DNA of 12,260 nucleotides from Thermoleophilia bacterium (GCA_025964455.1 JAOPYU010000185.1:1-12260); one strand, 5' to 3'. Positions 1 to 8,217 are shown, counted from the first letter of the stretch. Notes: generated by a model from the letters alone, not told the origin. Numbers and translations: made by a program.

Positions 1-609
1 GCGGGTGTCGCCGGCGGCCTCCGCACGCTTGACGAGCTTGTCGATCACGTGCCCGTTCTCCTCGTGGATCATCACGAGCCCGACGTTGCCGGCCGCACGC
101 TCCATCACCGCGAACAGCGTGTCGTCGTCCACCATGAGCGCGCCGGGATAGGCGTGGAATAACTTGAAGCTGGTGACGCCCTTCTCGACCATGGAGTCGA
201 GCTCCTCGATCACCTCGGGGCGGGCATCGGTGACGATCATGTGGAAGCCGTAGTCCATCACGGCCTTGCCACTCGCCTTGCCGTGCCACAGGTCGAGCCC
301 GTCCTGCAGCGAGCCGCCCTTGGGCTGCGTGGAGAAGTCGATGTGCATCGTGGTGCCGCCGTGCAGCGCCGCCACGTGGCCGGTCGTGAAGTCGTCGCAC
401 GACGTGGTGCCGCCGAAGGGCATGTCGAGGTGCGTGTGCACGTCGATCGCGCCCGGCATGACGAGCTTGCCCGTGGCGTCGATGACCTTGTCGGCCCACT
501 GGGCCAGGTCCCTGCCGATCATGAGGACGGTGGCGTCCTCGATCATCACGTCGCCCTGGTAGGTCTCGGACGCGGTGACGATCGTGCCACCGGAAATGAC
601 GGTCTTCAT
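1..609 (-). CDS. hydA: Dihydropyrimidinase (D-hydantoinase family), N-terminal 203 residues, runs off left edge
   Basis: Cyclic amidohydrolase that opens dihydrouracil or dihydrothymine to N-carbamoyl-beta-alanine or N-carbamoyl-3-aminoisobutyrate in the cytoplasm. Read on the minus strand it starts MKTVISGGTIVTASE and stays open to base 1, so less than half of the usual ~460-residue enzyme is present. Metal-site residues sit where the family has them: H58 and H60 (VHTHLDMPFGG), the carboxylated lysine K149 (TSFKLF), and H182 (MIHEENG). Y154 of HAYPG matches the family's substrate-binding tyrosine. The ATG at 609-607 follows GGAAGG (621-616) with 6 nt spacing. The gene is divergent from the preTA operon, whose products make its substrate. 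Oddities: a TTA leucine codon right after K149, and His152 where I recall Met or another non-His residue in most homologues. Hydantoin rather than dihydropyrimidine as substrate is possible, but the neighbours favour dihydropyrimidine. Confidence 0.95.
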   Translation of the reverse strand, partial: MKTVISGGTIVTASETYQGDVMIEDATVLMIGRDLAQWADKVIDATGKLVMPGAIDVHTHLDMPFGGTTSCDDFTTGHVAALHGGTTMHIDFSTQPKGGSLQDGLDLWHGKASGKAVMDYGFHMIVTDARPEVIEELDSMVEKGVTSFKLFHAYPGALMVDDDTLFAVMERAAGNVGLVMIHEENGHVIDKLVKRAEAAGDTR

Positions 610-650
610 GGCTCCCCTTCCACGGACTGGTGCAGGTCGGCGGATCCCCC

Positions 651-679
651 CGGTCGCCGACGACCGTCCGACACTAGCA
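651..679 (-). promoter_or_regulatory. hydA promoter: extended -10 plus start-region dyad
   Basis: On the minus strand, TGC-TAGTGT (679-671) makes an extended -10 element, followed directly by CGGACGGTCG (670-661), which places the start of transcription near 664. A perfect 6-bp inverted repeat with a 4-nt loop (CGGTCG-CCGA-CGACCG, 651-666) covers the predicted start, so it could be an operator or a 5'-end hairpin. No good -35 box is seen. The same 10-mer follows the -10 of the preTA operon promoter. Predicted by eye only. Confidence 0.5.
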
Positions 680-695
680 AGGCGCGGGCGGCCGA

Positions 696-709
696 TGCAC
701 CGCAGTGCA
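696..709. promoter_or_regulatory. Dyad in the hydA -35 region (possible regulator site)
   Basis: TGCAC-CGCA-GTGCA is a perfect 5-bp inverted repeat with a 4-nt centre. TGCACCG is also directly repeated (696-702 and 706-712). It lies where the hydA -35 contact would be, so an activator or repressor could bind here. Short repeats like this occur by chance in GC-rich DNA. Confidence 0.3.
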
Positions 710-777
710 CCGAAATCGGGCGCGCGCACGACATACGGGGAGGAACGCGGCCTCGGGACGGGCCGCGCGGGGAGTCC

Positions 778-1764
778 ATGCGCATCACGCTGCCACGAGC
801 ACTGCCGGTGACCGAGCTCGACGATGTCGAGCGTGTGCTTGCGCACGGCGTCGAGGTGCTCGGCTCGCGCGCGCAGCTCGGCGAGGTCGGCACCAACGGC
901 GCCATGCAGACGCTCCGCCTGCAGCTGCCGGGTGGCGGGCGCGTGGTGGAGGCACTCAACGTGCCGCCCTTTGCGCAGGCCGCCCAGGAAGACTTCATCT
1001 CGCAGGTCGCACGTCGGCTCGGCGTGGAGCACCTGTTCACGCCCACGATGGTGCGCCCCGACGGCAGCGCGATGGTGGCGCTCGGCGCAGGCAAGCCCGC
1101 GGAGTCCGTGGGAGCGACGTCCGCTGCCGACCTGCACGCCGCGCTCACGGGCCTGTACGAGCGCGAGCTGCCGCAGCTGGGCAGGGCGGGCGCCGCCGAG
1201 CAGGCGCGCGTCGACCTCGAGCTCGGGCACGTGATCGACTCGATCGTCGCCAACAGCGACCGGCACGGCTCCAACATCCTGCTGGACGCGAAGTCCGGCG
1301 CGGTCACGCTCATCGACATCGGCAACATGGGCACGCCCGGGCGCCGCACGCTGCGCCCCATGCTCAACCCGCAGTACCTGCTCGGCGCGCGCGACGGCGC
1401 GGTGGAGCTGCACCCGCGCACCGTTGAGATCCTGCGCGAGAACCTGACGCCCGCCGACCTGCGCCAGCTCCAGGGCCACCTGCGCGCCACGCTCGCCGAC
1501 TACCCGGGCGGCGCGGGTGGGTCGCTCGAGAACCGCGGGCGCCAGCACCTGCTCAAGCGGGTCCTCTCGCGCGACACGTTCGCCGACGACATGGTCGCGC
1601 GCCGCGAGCGCATCCTGGCCACCGGTCGGGTGGAGTACACCGACGCACGGCTCAACGAGATCCTCGCGACCACGTGGCTCCGGGCATACGGCACCGCCGC
1701 GGCCTCGGGCGTGGCCGGCATGGCGGCCGCTGGCACGGGCGCTGCGCTCCTCGCACGGGATTGA
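778..1764 (+). CDS. PI3/4-kinase / HipA-like protein, possibly a pseudokinase
   Basis: A 328-residue protein with the C-lobe signature of the phosphatidylinositol-3/4-kinase and HipA-like superfamily: VIDSIVANSDRHGSN at 152-166 is the catalytic loop (D161, R162, H163, N166) and LIDIGN at 178-183 supplies the metal-binding aspartate D180. The N-lobe has the G-N-G-A pattern near 38-43 (GTNGAMQTL). In relatives the strand that follows carries a lysine (FKP-like) that holds ATP; here it reads RVVEALNVPP. The protein has only three lysines (106, 172, 260), none in this strand. The last ~25 residues are Ala/Gly-rich and hydrophobic and could pack into a membrane. The ATG at 778 has GGGGAG at 769-774 just upstream; the open frame continues upstream, but the residues there look like hydA antisense. 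It could be a lipid or protein kinase, a toxin-type kinase without a visible partner, or inactive. Its substrate is unknown. Confidence 0.7.
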   Translation: MRITLPRALPVTELDDVERVLAHGVEVLGSRAQLGEVGTNGAMQTLRLQLPGGGRVVEALNVPPFAQAAQEDFISQVARRLGVEHLFTPTMVRPDGSAMVALGAGKPAESVGATSAADLHAALTGLYERELPQLGRAGAAEQARVDLELGHVIDSIVANSDRHGSNILLDAKSGAVTLIDIGNMGTPGRRTLRPMLNPQYLLGARDGAVELHPRTVEILRENLTPADLRQLQGHLRATLADYPGGAGGSLENRGRQHLLKRVLSRDTFADDMVARRERILATGRVEYTDARLNEILATTWLRAYGTAAASGVAGMAAAGTGAALLARD

Positions 1765-1767
1765 TTC

Positions 1768-1782
1768 CCCCGCTCGTCGGGG
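1768..1782 (+). terminator. Weak hairpin after the kinase-like gene
   Basis: CCCCG-CTCGT-CGGGG is a perfect 5-bp stem with a 5-nt loop starting 3 nt after the stop codon. There is no T-run, and a second CCCCG at 1791-1795 could pair with the same right arm. A U-less actinobacterial-type terminator is possible. Confidence 0.3.
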
Positions 1783-1807
1783 CTGCCGCACCCCGCCGAT
1801 CGCTCAG

Positions 1808-1829
1808 GTAACGTTCCCGTAACTACGGT
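1808..1829 (+). promoter_or_regulatory. Candidate promoter of the SCP2-like gene with GTAAC direct repeat
   Basis: TACGGT at 1824-1829 fits a TANNNT -10 box, giving a start near 1836 and a ~35-nt leader to the ATG at 1871. GTAAC occurs twice 11 bp apart (1808-1812 and 1819-1823), one helical turn, as expected for a protein bound to one face of the DNA. No convincing -35 is seen. Confidence 0.35.
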
Positions 1830-1870
1830 GTCGGGGGGCGCCGGGCAGCCGCACAGCACGGGAGCACCCA

Positions 1871-2350
1871 ATGGCCACGATCGCACCGAACACCTCGCCG
1901 ACCACCACACGCGCGCGCCGCGTTCGCGCCGCCGGGGCAGCAGCGCCCACTACGCGCCCCACCGCGCCCGCCGTCGGCAATCGTGCCGTCGACACCGTCT
2001 TCCTCGGCGCGCCCCGCAAGGCCGGCGGGATGAGCGTCAAGCAGCGATTCGCCACGCTGGAAGAGCGCTTCAAGCCGGATGCCGCCAAGGGCGTCGACGT
2101 GCGCTTCCAGTTCCAGCTGTCCGGCGACGGCGGCGGCGACTGGTACGTCGAGATCAAGGACGGCAAGATCACCGTCAAGGACGGCTCCGGTCCCAACCCG
2201 ACCGCGACCCTGAAGGCCTCCGCGAAGGACTACAAGAAGATCGCCGACGGCGAGATGAACAAGATGTGGGCCTTCGTGCGCGGGAAGCTCAAGGTCGACG
2301 GGGACAAGGACGCCCTCGGCAAGTTCGACTCGTACTTCCGCAAGCCCTGA
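1871..2350 (+). CDS. SCP2-type sterol/lipid-carrier domain protein with disordered N-terminus
   Basis: 159 residues. Residues ~54-157 read as an SCP2 (sterol carrier protein 2) domain: a helix (VKQRFATLEERF), beta strands (DVRFQFQLSG, WYVEIKDGKITV), then the typical TATLKASAKDYKKIADGEMNKM followed by FVRGKLKVDGD at ~136-145. Such domains bind fatty acids, acyl-CoA or sterols in a hydrophobic tunnel. The first ~50 residues are rich in Ala, Thr, Pro and Arg, with no signal peptide, and look disordered. The ATG at 1871 has GGAG at 1861-1864 (6-nt spacing). An internal ATG at residue 54 (base 2030), right at the domain boundary, is an alternative start. It lies between the kinase-like gene and the preTA operon but has its own promoter candidate. 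Its ligand and any link to pyrimidine breakdown are unknown. Confidence 0.8.
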   Translation: MATIAPNTSPTTTRARRVRAAGAAAPTTRPTAPAVGNRAVDTVFLGAPRKAGGMSVKQRFATLEERFKPDAAKGVDVRFQFQLSGDGGGDWYVEIKDGKITVKDGSGPNPTATLKASAKDYKKIADGEMNKMWAFVRGKLKVDGDKDALGKFDSYFRKP

Positions 2351-2374
2351 GGCCCGACGCCGCTCCCTGCCTGC

Positions 2375-2413
2375 ACGTCACACGATTCGTGAGGGTGTAG
2401 GATCGGACGGTCG
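2375..2413 (+). promoter_or_regulatory. Promoter of the aminotransferase-mmsA-preT-preA operon
   Basis: TAGGAT at 2398-2403 is a good TANNNT -10 box preceded by a partial TG (GTG-TAGGAT). The -35 position (about 2375-2380, ACGTCA) is poor, suggesting a need for an activator. CGGACGGTCG follows the -10 directly (2404-2413), exactly as in the hydA promoter. Transcription would start near 2410, leaving a ~70-nt leader before the ATG at 2483. Confidence 0.55.
2381..2391. promoter_or_regulatory. Perfect 11-bp palindrome, candidate operator
   Basis: CACGA-T-TCGTG is a perfect inverted repeat lying between the -35 position and the -10 box of the operon promoter. That is a usual place for a repressor site or for a MerR-like twist activator. 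I do not recognise the binding family, and no regulator gene lies in the window. Confidence 0.45.
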
Positions 2414-2437
2414 CGCACGCTCGGGGGGACCGTGCGC
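2413..2437 (+). promoter_or_regulatory. Leader hairpin of the preTA operon
   Basis: GCGCACG (2413-2419) pairs perfectly with CGTGCGC (2431-2437) around an 11-nt loop with six G in a row. CGGTC (2408-2412) can instead pair with GACCG (2428-2432), so two folds compete at the 5' end of the message. It may affect stability or early termination; it does not cover the ribosome-binding site at 2471-2478. Confidence 0.3.
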
Positions 2438-2482
2438 CGCGCATCTCCGGGAGGGAGGCGCGCGCGATCCAAGGGGAGTGAC

Positions 2483-3829
2483 ATGTCTGACGAGCGAGCG
2501 CTGCTCGAGCGACACCGCAAGGTGCTGCCGAGCTGGATGGCCCTGTACTACGACGAGCCGATCCAGCTCGCCCGTGGCGAGGGTCGTCACGTCTGGGACG
2601 GAGCGGGCAACCGCTACCTCGACTTCTTCGGCGGCATCCTCACCACGAGCACCGCACATGCCCTGCCCGAGGTCGTCGCCGCCGTCCAGGAGCAGGCGGC
2701 CAGGATGCTCCACAGCTCGACGCTCTACCTGATCGAGCAGCAGGTCGAGCTCGCCGAGCAGGTCGCCGAACTGAGCGGCATCCCGGACGCCAAGGTGTTC
2801 TTCACGCCGAGCGGCTCGGAGGCGAACGAGGTCGCGCTGCTGCTGGCGACGACCGCGCGCCGCAGCAACCAGGTGCTCGCGCGGCGCAACAGCTACCCCG
2901 GCCACTCGTTCGGCACGATCGCGATCACCGGCAACCGCGGCTGGCGCGCATCGCAGCTGTCGCCGTTCAACGTGAGCTGGGTGCACGGCGGCTACCAGTA
3001 CCGCTCGCCCTGGCGCGACGCGTCGGGCCCCGACTACATCGAGCAGTGCGTCGCCGACCTGCACAGCGTCATCCAGACCAGCACGGGCGGCGACGTCGCG
3101 GCCATGATCTTCGAGCCGATCCAGGGCGTCGGCGGATTCTCCACGCCGCCCGACGGGCTCTTCGGCGCCTTTGAGCAGGTGTGTGACGAGCACGGCATCC
3201 TGATGATCAGCGACGAGGTGCAGACCGGCTGGGGTCGCACCGGCGACCACTTCTGGGGCTACGAGGCGCACGGGGTGACACCCGACCTGCTGACGTTCGC
3301 CAAGGGCATCGGCAACGGACTGTCAGTCGGTGGCGTGGTCGCGAGCGCGGAGCTCATGGACGGCATCACCGCGGGGCAGATCTCGACCTTCGGCGGCAAC
3401 CCGCTGGCGATGGCGGGCTCCCTCGCCAACCTGCGCTACATCCGCGAGCACGACCTGCAGGGCAACGCCAAGCGCGTCGGCACGCACGTCATCGACGGGC
3501 TGCGACGAGCCGTCGACGCCGGCGAGCTGCCGATGGTCGGCGAGCTGCGCGGCAAGGGGCTCATGTTCGCCCTCGAGCTGGTCGAGCCGGGGACCGACAC
3601 GCCCGACGCGGCAACCGCCGGCGCGATGATGGAGGCCACCAAGGAGCGCGGCCTGCTCATCGGCAAGGGCGGGCTCAACGGCAACGTGCTGCGCATGGCG
3701 CCGCCGATGACACTCACCCTCGAGGAGGCGGAGGAGGGGCTCGGGCTCCTGCTCGACGCCCTGCGCGACGTGCAGCACACGCGCCATGGGATCGCTCCCG
3801 CCACCACGACGCAGGAAGTCACGGCCTGA
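2483..3829 (+). CDS. Class III PLP aminotransferase, AGXT2-like (beta-alanine / 3-aminoisobutyrate transaminase)
   Basis: 448 residues, normal for the family. Fold-type I PLP enzyme with SGSEAN at 110-115 (phosphate cup), D244 in MISDEVQTGWGRTG (pairs with the pyridine nitrogen), the Schiff-base lysine K274 in TFAKGIGNG, STFGGNP at 301-307, and R404 (LRMAPP), which binds the substrate carboxylate. The wording around EPIQGVGG, DEVQTGWGRTGDHFWG and STFGGNPLA resembles alanine-glyoxylate aminotransferase 2, which also transaminates 3-aminoisobutyrate. In this operon it most likely converts beta-alanine or 3-aminoisobutyrate to malonate or methylmalonate semialdehyde, with pyruvate or glyoxylate as acceptor (inferred). 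The ATG at 2483 has AAGGGGAG at 2471-2478. It is the first gene of the operon. A GABA or other omega-amino-acid substrate cannot be excluded. Confidence 0.9.
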   Translation: MSDERALLERHRKVLPSWMALYYDEPIQLARGEGRHVWDGAGNRYLDFFGGILTTSTAHALPEVVAAVQEQAARMLHSSTLYLIEQQVELAEQVAELSGIPDAKVFFTPSGSEANEVALLLATTARRSNQVLARRNSYPGHSFGTIAITGNRGWRASQLSPFNVSWVHGGYQYRSPWRDASGPDYIEQCVADLHSVIQTSTGGDVAAMIFEPIQGVGGFSTPPDGLFGAFEQVCDEHGILMISDEVQTGWGRTGDHFWGYEAHGVTPDLLTFAKGIGNGLSVGGVVASAELMDGITAGQISTFGGNPLAMAGSLANLRYIREHDLQGNAKRVGTHVIDGLRRAVDAGELPMVGELRGKGLMFALELVEPGTDTPDAATAGAMMEATKERGLLIGKGGLNGNVLRMAPPMTLTLEEAEEGLGLLLDALRDVQHTRHGIAPATTTQEVTA

Positions 3830-3847
3830 TGACCACGCTCTCACCCC

Positions 3848-3853
3848 AGGAGG
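3848..3853 (+). promoter_or_regulatory. Strong Shine-Dalgarno that sets the mmsA start
   Basis: AGGAGG, a perfect anti-16S match, ends 8 nt before the GTG at 3862. It lies inside the frame that would be translated from the upstream ATG at 3829, and argues that GTG 3862 is the real start. Confidence 0.7.
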
Positions 3854-3861
3854 CGTCCACC

Positions 3862-5355
<1,494 letters not shown>

Positions 5356-5374
5356 GCGGCGAGGACCGACTGAC

Positions 5375-6748
5375 ATGACGACTCGTGGAACACAGCTCCA
5401 GACCGGTCGGCGACCCGCCGAACTCATCGAGGCGGACCTGAGCGAGCGGCTCCCCGCCATGACCGACCAGGAGGCGTACGCGGAGGCGTCGCGCTGCCTG
5501 TACTGCTTCGACGCACCCTGCATGGTGGCGTGCCCGACCAGCATCGACATCCCGGGCTTCATCAAGCTGATCGGGACCGATGACCGGCTCGGCTCGGCGC
5601 AGCGCATCCTCGGCCAGAACGTCATGGGTGCGTCGTGTGCGCGCGTGTGCGCGGTCGAGGAGCTGTGCGAGGAGGCGTGCGTGCTCGCGCCGCATGAGGG
5701 GCCGATCAAGATCGGTCGGCTCCAGCGCTACGGCACCGACGAGGTGTACGGCGATCCGAAGGGGTTCGCGCGCGCCGGGATCTATCCGGGCGTCGCCACC
5801 GGCAAGTCGGTGGCAGTGGTCGGCGGCGGCCCTGCCGGGCTGGCCGCGGCGGCGCAGCTGCGCATCGAGGGGCATGCGGTCACGATCTTCGAGCGCCAGC
5901 CGGAGCTTGGCGGTCTCGCGATGTACGGGATCATCCCGCTGCGCGAGCCGAGCGACGTCGCGCTGTGGGAGGCGAGCCAGGTGGTCGCGCTCGGCGCCAC
6001 CGCACGCACCGGCGTGGAGGTCGGCGTCGACGTGGCGGCCGATGAGCTCGTCAAGGATTTCGACGCGATCTTCCTCGCCAACGGCTCCGGCGCTCGGGTG
6101 TCGGACATCGGCCTCGAGGGTGACGATCTCCCGGGCGTGGAGGATGCGCTCGAGTTCATCGAGCGGATCCGTGTGGAGAAGCCGTCCCAGGTGCCGGTCG
6201 GCGAGCACGTCGTGATCGTCGGTGCCGGCAACACGGCCATGGATGCCGCGACGATCGCCGCGCGTCTCGGAGCCGTCTCGGTGACATGCGTGTACCGCCG
6301 CACCGTGCGCGAGATGACCGGGTACCCCAACGAATACGAGCACTGCCTCAAGGACGGCGTCCGATTCGCCTGGCTCATGCAGCCGGTGCGGGCGATCGCC
6401 GGCCCGGACGGGCACGTCGCGCAGCTGGAGTGCCGCGTCGTCGCGCTCGGCGAGCCCGGCGAGGATGGTCGCCCGGCTCCCTTTGTGACCGACGACCTCG
6501 TGGTGGTGCCGTGTGACCACGTGCTGCTCGCGACCGGCCAGCGACGCGAAACCGACTTGTACCAGCAGCTCGGCCTCAACGTGATGTGGGATCGCCCCGT
6601 CGCACCCGGCCCGTACCGCACGACCGACCCGATGGTCTTCGCCGGCGGCGACGCCGTGCTGAGCGGCAAGGAGCTGAGCGTCGTCGACGCCGTCGCCCAG
6701 GGTCGCGAAGCCGCACGCGCCATCGACGCCTACCTCATGGAGGACTGA
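5375..6748 (+). CDS. preT: NAD-dependent dihydropyrimidine dehydrogenase, PreT subunit (FAD, Fe-S)
   Basis: 457 residues. The electron-input half of bacterial dihydropyrimidine dehydrogenase (EC 1.3.1.1), related to the small subunit of glutamate synthase. Cysteine groups C41-C44-C49-C53 and C88-C92-C98-C102, with Q117 (GPIKIGRLQ) matching the glutamine ligand Q156 of mammalian DPD, should hold two [4Fe-4S] clusters. The FAD site is VVGGGPAG (148-155), the nucleotide site is VGAGNTAMD (282-290), and FAGGD at 422-426 is the second FAD contact. The ATG at 5375 has GAGGA at 5361-5365, 19 nt after the mmsA stop; the open frame upstream overlaps mmsA and is not used. The two-nucleotide gap to preA indicates a coupled complex. 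A glutamate synthase subunit is the main look-alike, but adjacent PreA decides it. Confidence 0.94.
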   Translation: MTTRGTQLQTGRRPAELIEADLSERLPAMTDQEAYAEASRCLYCFDAPCMVACPTSIDIPGFIKLIGTDDRLGSAQRILGQNVMGASCARVCAVEELCEEACVLAPHEGPIKIGRLQRYGTDEVYGDPKGFARAGIYPGVATGKSVAVVGGGPAGLAAAAQLRIEGHAVTIFERQPELGGLAMYGIIPLREPSDVALWEASQVVALGATARTGVEVGVDVAADELVKDFDAIFLANGSGARVSDIGLEGDDLPGVEDALEFIERIRVEKPSQVPVGEHVVIVGAGNTAMDAATIAARLGAVSVTCVYRRTVREMTGYPNEYEHCLKDGVRFAWLMQPVRAIAGPDGHVAQLECRVVALGEPGEDGRPAPFVTDDLVVVPCDHVLLATGQRRETDLYQQLGLNVMWDRPVAPGPYRTTDPMVFAGGDAVLSGKELSVVDAVAQGREAARAIDAYLMED

Positions 6749-6750
6749 CC

Positions 6751-8136
6751 ATGGCCGACCTCTCGACCGATACCGCCGGCATCCGCTCGCCGAACCCGTT
6801 CTGGATCGCGTCGGGCCCGCCCGGCAACTCCCTGCGCCAGGTGCGCCTCGCATTCGAGGCCGGCTGGGGCGGCGTGGTCTGGAAGACCGTCGGCGCGCCC
6901 GTCATCGACACCGCCATGCGCTACGGCGGCCTCGACGTCTACGGGCGCAAGCTCGTCGGGCTCAACAACATCGAGCTGATCAGCGACCGCCCCGCGGAGG
7001 TGAACTTCGCCGAGATCGCGCAGGCGAAGGAGGAGTTCCCCGACCGCGCCGTGGTGATCTCGCTCATGGTGGAGACCGAGCAGAACGCCTGGCACGAGAT
7101 CGTCAAGCGCGCGCAGCAGACGGGCGCGGACGGCTTCGAGCTCAACTTCGGTTGCCCGCACGGCATGAGCGAGCGCAACATGGGCGCCGCCGTCGGCCAG
7201 GTGCCCGAGTACATCGAGATGATCACCGCGTGGGTCAAGGAGGTCTCGGAGATTCCGGTCCTCGTCAAGCTGACCCCGAACATCACCAACATCGTCTCGG
7301 GCGCGCGTGCCGCGCGCAACGGCGGCGCTGACGGCGTCAGTGCGATCAACACGATCAACTCGATCGTGGGGCTCGACCTCGATACATGGGAGACCCGGCC
7401 GAGCGTCAACGGCAAGGGCTCGCACGGCGGCTATGCCGGCCCGGCCGTGAAGCCGATCGCGCTCAACATGGTCAGCTCGATCGCGCACGACGAGGAGACG
7501 GGCGGGCTGCCGATCAGCGGCATCGGCGGTGCCCACACCTGGCAGGACTGCGCGGAGTTCATGCTGCTCGGCGCGAGCACCGTGCAGGTCTGCACGGCCA
7601 TCATGCACCATGGCTTCCGGCTCGTCGGCGAGCTCGAGACGGGGCTGTCCAACTACCTCGACGCCAAGGGCCTCGGCAGCGTCCGCGAGCTGATCGGCGG
7701 CAGTGTCAACCGGATCGCCAACTTCGGCGACTTCGACCTCAACTGGCAGGTCCGCGCCAAGATCGACGAGGACGCCTGCATCGGCTGCGGCAAGTGCATC
7801 GAGGTCTGCCGCGACAACCAGGTCGACTGCATCGACTGGGAGAACGGCACCGTGAACATCGGGCGGGTCGCGAAGGTGGACCAGACCGAATGCATCGGCT
7901 GCGACCTGTGCTCGATCGTCTGCCCGGTCCACGACTGCATCACGATGGAGGAGCAGCCGCGCGTGCTGGCCCCGATGAGCTGGAACCAGCTCAACGACGC
8001 GGTCGGTACGCCGAACTACTGTCCCTCCGAGAACGGCCTGAGCTGGGACGATTTCCCCGACGCCATCGCCGGCAAGGTCGACTCCCACGGCCTCCACAAC
8101 CCGAGCACTGCCGACGAGCCGGACCCCGTCGCCTGA
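6751..8136 (+). CDS. preA: NAD-dependent dihydropyrimidine dehydrogenase, PreA subunit (FMN, ferredoxin-like)
   Basis: 461 residues. The catalytic half: a dihydroorotate-dehydrogenase-like FMN barrel that reduces uracil or thymine at C5-C6, or runs the reverse. The proton-donor cysteine C135 lies in ELNFGCPHGMSERNMG, as in mammalian DPD (SCPHG, C671). LVKLTPNITNI, NGGADGVSAINT and ISGIGGAHTW are FMN/substrate strands. A C-terminal two-cluster ferredoxin domain follows: CIGCGKCIEVC (343-353; the residue after the last Cys is Arg, not the usual Pro) and CIGCDLCSIVCP (381-392). A ~60-residue tail ends the protein. The ATG at 6751 is 2 nt after the preT stop and uses GGAGG at 6739-6743 inside preT. 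Last gene of the operon, closed by the hairpin at 8157-8199. Confidence 0.95.
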   Translation: MADLSTDTAGIRSPNPFWIASGPPGNSLRQVRLAFEAGWGGVVWKTVGAPVIDTAMRYGGLDVYGRKLVGLNNIELISDRPAEVNFAEIAQAKEEFPDRAVVISLMVETEQNAWHEIVKRAQQTGADGFELNFGCPHGMSERNMGAAVGQVPEYIEMITAWVKEVSEIPVLVKLTPNITNIVSGARAARNGGADGVSAINTINSIVGLDLDTWETRPSVNGKGSHGGYAGPAVKPIALNMVSSIAHDEETGGLPISGIGGAHTWQDCAEFMLLGASTVQVCTAIMHHGFRLVGELETGLSNYLDAKGLGSVRELIGGSVNRIANFGDFDLNWQVRAKIDEDACIGCGKCIEVCRDNQVDCIDWENGTVNIGRVAKVDQTECIGCDLCSIVCPVHDCITMEEQPRVLAPMSWNQLNDAVGTPNYCPSENGLSWDDFPDAIAGKVDSHGLHNPSTADEPDPVA

Positions 8137-8156
8137 CGACTGGCTTGCCCACTGAT

Positions 8157-8199
8157 TTTGGTGACGTGAGCCGTACCAGGGCCGGCTAACGTCACCAGA
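8157..8199. terminator. Bidirectional terminator hairpin between preA and the lipoprotein gene
   Basis: TGGTGACGT (8159-8167) pairs perfectly with ACGTCACCA (8189-8197). One G/A mismatch inward, AGCCG (8169-8173) pairs with CGGCT (8183-8187) around a 9-nt loop, making a 14-pair stem that two flanking pairs can lengthen. It sits between two converging genes, as a shared terminator should. TTTT precedes it on the plus strand, but neither strand has a T-run after the stem, as is common in high-GC actinomycetes. Confidence 0.75.
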
Positions 8200-8217
8200 T
8201 CCATGGGTGGAGGGAGG

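Noticed and set aside
241..777. N-terminal extension of the kinase-like frame upstream of 778
   Set aside because: The extra 179 residues are antisense to hydA and to its promoter; GGGGAG before ATG 778 and the start of kinase-like homology fit the short form.
778..1764. HipA toxin of a hipBA toxin-antitoxin pair
   Set aside because: No HipB-like helix-turn-helix gene is adjacent, and the N-lobe differs from HipA; only a superfamily resemblance is supported.
1871..2350. SCP2-like protein as part of the preTA operon
   Set aside because: A 132-bp gap with a good -10, palindrome and leader separates it from the aminotransferase gene.
5375..8136. PreT/PreA as glutamate synthase small subunit plus dihydroorotate dehydrogenase
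   Set aside because: Gln117 Fe-S ligand, CPHGMSERNMG motif, ferredoxin tail on PreA, and pathway neighbours all match dihydropyrimidine dehydrogenase instead.
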